Below are positions 61,461 through 64,000 of a stretch of DNA of 64,000 bases, piece by piece. The notes beneath the pieces were generated by a model, which saw nothing but the letters and a program-made list of their open reading frames with translations, was not told the origin of the DNA and made no database searches. Source of the DNA: Fennellomyces sp. T-0311 (taxonomy: Eukaryota > Mucoromycota > Mucoromycetes > Mucorales > Lichtheimiaceae); NCBI GenBank assembly GCA_025266875.1, contig JALLLT010000008.1:248001-312000 (forward strand). Direction: 5' to 3'. The translations under genes were made by a program, and so were the position numbers. Position 1 is the stretch's first letter, and the number at the start of each line of letters is the position of its first letter.

Positions 61461-64000
61461 ATGATCCCTTCCGAAGCTGTTTGGATCGTACTCCTTGCGT
61501 TGTTCTATTGGGCCAGCGCAATGTCCAATCGATCGGATATGGTCGATCAACAAGTTCGATCTCCTCGACTTCCGAATTGTTCTCGATCCAATGCAGCCGT
61601 TTCGCGTCCGCGGATCGCAGTTATTTCGCACGATTCAGCTATGGCCACCTTCTTTCACAATCCAGAGCAGGGTGCACGCGACGCAGCAGCCATCATGGAT
61701 ATCCAAGTAGAGTGGAATCGTCATTTGATCAATACCGGGAGCAAGATGACCAACGATATCCGAACAGCTGTCGACAACGTAAAGTACTTTCTTAATTGCC
61801 AAGTTCGATAACCTAATTTATTACATTATAGCGAGTCGATGGGATTATACTAACAATACCCAATGACGAAATATTCGAGGCAACCCAGTACGCCTTGGAC
61901 AGCAATATACCAGTACTCGTGTTCAACACAGGGTTACAATATGCCCAAAGACTCGGGCTGACACGGATCCTTCAGGACGATCATGAAGCAGCAACAATGT
62001 TGGGACAAGAGTTACGAAAGCGTGGATACTCTAAGCCATTGGTGATACAGCTTTCCGGGTTGGATAATCAGACGTTCGAGAATCGTTTTGCTGGGTTACG
62101 CGACGCGATCGATGGTGAACCTGCTCTTTTACCTTTACACGACTATAATAACACGGCGCAACCGCTTGTTAAAGTACGAGACACGTTTCTATCGAATGGG
62201 ACATTTGATTCTGTTGTATCGCTAGGGGGTTCGGTACGTACGCAAAAATAAATAAACAGCAAGGAGTAAATGACCTGACGTCTACAAATATTACAGATCG
62301 GTGCAGACATCGTATCGGGCGCCGTATTAGACATGCTAGAACACGATCATCCACGTGTGGCAGCAGCTTTTTTTGATATTGGAGGACCAAACATGACCAC
62401 ATTATTTGCTCGCCATAAAGATACGATCGCTATCTCACAGTTACCGTACTATCAGACTGCATTACCAGTGTTTTACATGTACCTCCGAGTAAGTCTTGTC
62501 CTAATACGTAGCATTTTATTAACACTTGAAGCTAAAAAGATATCCCATAGTTACTGACAGGACATGATGTTTTCCACAACGAAACTATCAAAACGGGGCC
62601 TAACCTTGTCACAAACAAAACATTGGCTGCTGCAATGGAAAATGAACAAACTACTCTGCTACCTTTAAATGACAGGACAGCTTTTGTAGGTGCAGTGGTC
62701 CCAAATACTCGGGGCGATACTTACAATGCGGCACTTATGGCTGGAGCGCAAGATTTGGCACGGAAGCTGAATTGGACTATTTTCAACGAAATTGAGGTAT
62801 CATCACCTTAAAATAGCTTTAACTTATTTTCGGTTTTCTTACTACAATCGCTCTATATACATGTAGCAAGGGCCGCTAGGTAAATTTTTTGATTTAGCAC
62901 GAGCTTATGAACACTAAAATAACAACAACAACGATATCAGGGTTTCCGCATCAATTGAGACACGAGGTAGCAACTTACGCAAAGCAAGGAGTCAATGGGG
63001 TGCTGTTGCAATCGAGTGACTCGTCTGTCATGGATTATGGGGCATCAGTTACAAACGCAAGTGAGGTACCTTTGGCACATATCGGTACCTTTCTTGAGCC
63101 CTTGAAATTATCCTTACCGTAGCTATTATATACTATGTACAAGCATGCAGGTTACTTATACTAAGTATTTAGGTTTGAAACTAATGTTGCCCTTGCTCGT
63201 GAAAAGCTTGCAATGGCTGTGGCGAAGCAGGTGTTGCAAGATAATGTACAAGCACCCGTGTGTCTATCGGAGCGTACACCTTTCGGGGTCAACGACTTCT
63301 GCCATACATTTTACTCTGCATACAAAAAGGATAAATCAAATAGTACAAGCATCCATAATGTTGTTCACACAGTCAACTTGTCAACTGCAGACGCAATGGA
63401 CACAGAATTTGAAGAAGTTCTGACGACTTTGAGAGCTCAAAGGTACGAACCAGACGCATACATTACATTCTCGGAACACGTTTTTGATACGATCAATACC
63501 GTAAGTATTATATTACTTCCTTAGCTCTGTCCACTAACGAAGCACTGAACTAGCGTATGCTGAAGGGTTATATGAGCAACGACACTTCACTGTATACTTC
63601 AGCTGACCTATATGACCAAGTACAAGCATTTATACAAGGGAGAATTAGGGCAATGTGGTAGGTGAAGTAGAAGCATGTTTCACATCTATCAGGATTATGA
63701 AATCCAAGATTCATGTAGGTCTATAAACATGTTTGCCATAGGCTTTCTATCATCACTTGACATTCTCTTGACCAAAACGATATCCAATCAACCATGGATG
63801 CAAACAAGTATTGGCACTCCAAAGGTTAACGTTGTATGCCCGCCTGGGAGATATTACAGCATCCTTGCAAGTAACACCTACTTTTGTCTTGACAACAGCC
63901 ATACACGGCTATCTGTTCAATGCCACACTTGCCCAGCCAACACTTACACTGATAAGCCAGACCAATCTAGTTGCATCACATGTCCATACGGAATGTATTC
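61461..64000 (+). CDS. Receptor-like protein: signal peptide, two periplasmic-binding domains, Cys-rich module (cut by right edge)
   Basis: Start MIPSEAVWIVLLALFYWASA is a signal peptide. Domain 1 (about residues 50-280): RPRIAVISHDSAMATFFHNP, RVDGIILTIPNDEIFEATQY, NIPVLVFNTG, LGQELRKRGYSKPLVIQLSG, FDSVVSLGGS, a sugar-binding LacI/RbsB-type (Peripla_BP) fold. Domain 2 (from about 380): TAFVGAVVPNTRGDTYNAAL, LARKLNWTIFNE, YAKQGVNGVLLQSSDSS, EVLTTLRAQRYEPDAYITFS, the same fold again. Then a Cys-rich stretch (CPPGRYYSIL, CHTCPANTYTDKPDQSSCIT followed by CPYGMYS) like ephrin-receptor-like/GCC2-GCC3 repeats. At least eight introns; firm ones are 61779-61831, 62234-62296 and 62489-62550. Junctions near 63065-63170 and 63650-63740 are tentative. 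The order predicts an extracellular ligand-binding protein; a membrane domain and effector would lie beyond the edge. Confidence 0.78.

Overview
The window is nuclear DNA of a filamentous fungus, most likely of the Mucoromycota (Mucorales). Short GT-AG introns of about 40-75 bases interrupt most genes. Fungal housekeeping genes (nucleoporin Nup192/205, the Set1/COMPASS subunit Spp1, a Kex2 protease, a kinesin-13, an M1 aminopeptidase) sit among transposon debris and a decayed TPR/F-box/leucine-rich gene. The placement rests on protein resemblance and gene style only; no rRNA or other marker is present.

Layout. 1-7.6 kb, minus strand: the N-terminal part of Nup192/205 (runs off the left edge), a broken NAM/Myb-SANT-like transposon gene, an alpha/beta-hydrolase with an N-terminal membrane anchor, and a 4-coumarate-CoA-ligase-like enzyme ending in the peroxisomal signal SKL. 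7.6-15 kb: gene-poor and AT-rich, with one unknown AT-hook gene (9.2-11.0 kb) bracketed by TTGAATAT-rich repeats. 15.1-22 kb, plus strand: Spp1/CFP1-like PHD protein, Kex2-like protease and a Trp-rich disordered protein. 22.3-28 kb: an Sdt1/Phm8-like HAD nucleotidase, the F-box pseudogene, and a protein with three degenerate NUMOD4/HNH-like units.

28.2-35.1 kb is a transposon nest. A decayed LINE reverse transcriptase stops exactly at the left terminal inverted repeat of a 5.3-kb Plavaka/CACTA-like DNA transposon (28930-34273). That element carries a frameshifted Tnp2-like transposase and a divergent coiled-coil gene, and the C-terminal remnant of a second transposase of the same class follows it. 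35.7-40 kb: a polytopic membrane gene and three non-autonomous inverted-repeat elements, one nested inside another. 40.4-46.9 kb: kinesin-13 and M1 aminopeptidase (both minus). 48.2-51.7 kb: an imperfect tandem duplication of about 2 kb in which the upstream copy of a membrane-protein gene is dead and the downstream copy is intact; this gene is a paralogue of the one at 35.7 kb. 52-57 kb: a Helitron remnant, a pogo-type MITE, telomere-like repeats, a tandem foldback repeat and an intact 738-residue DDE transposase. 57-60.4 kb: no convincing gene, a long CA microsatellite. 60.4-64 kb: a two-SANT Myb protein with a TATA box, and the start of a receptor-like gene with a signal peptide, two bacterial-type periplasmic-binding domains and a Cys-rich ephrin-receptor-like module, cut by the right edge.

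The host genes have unrelated functions (nuclear transport, chromatin, secretory processing, mitosis, proteolysis); I see no gene cluster. Accessory DNA fills the gaps. Exon boundaries were worked out by eye and are reliable mainly where a family motif bridges the junction.
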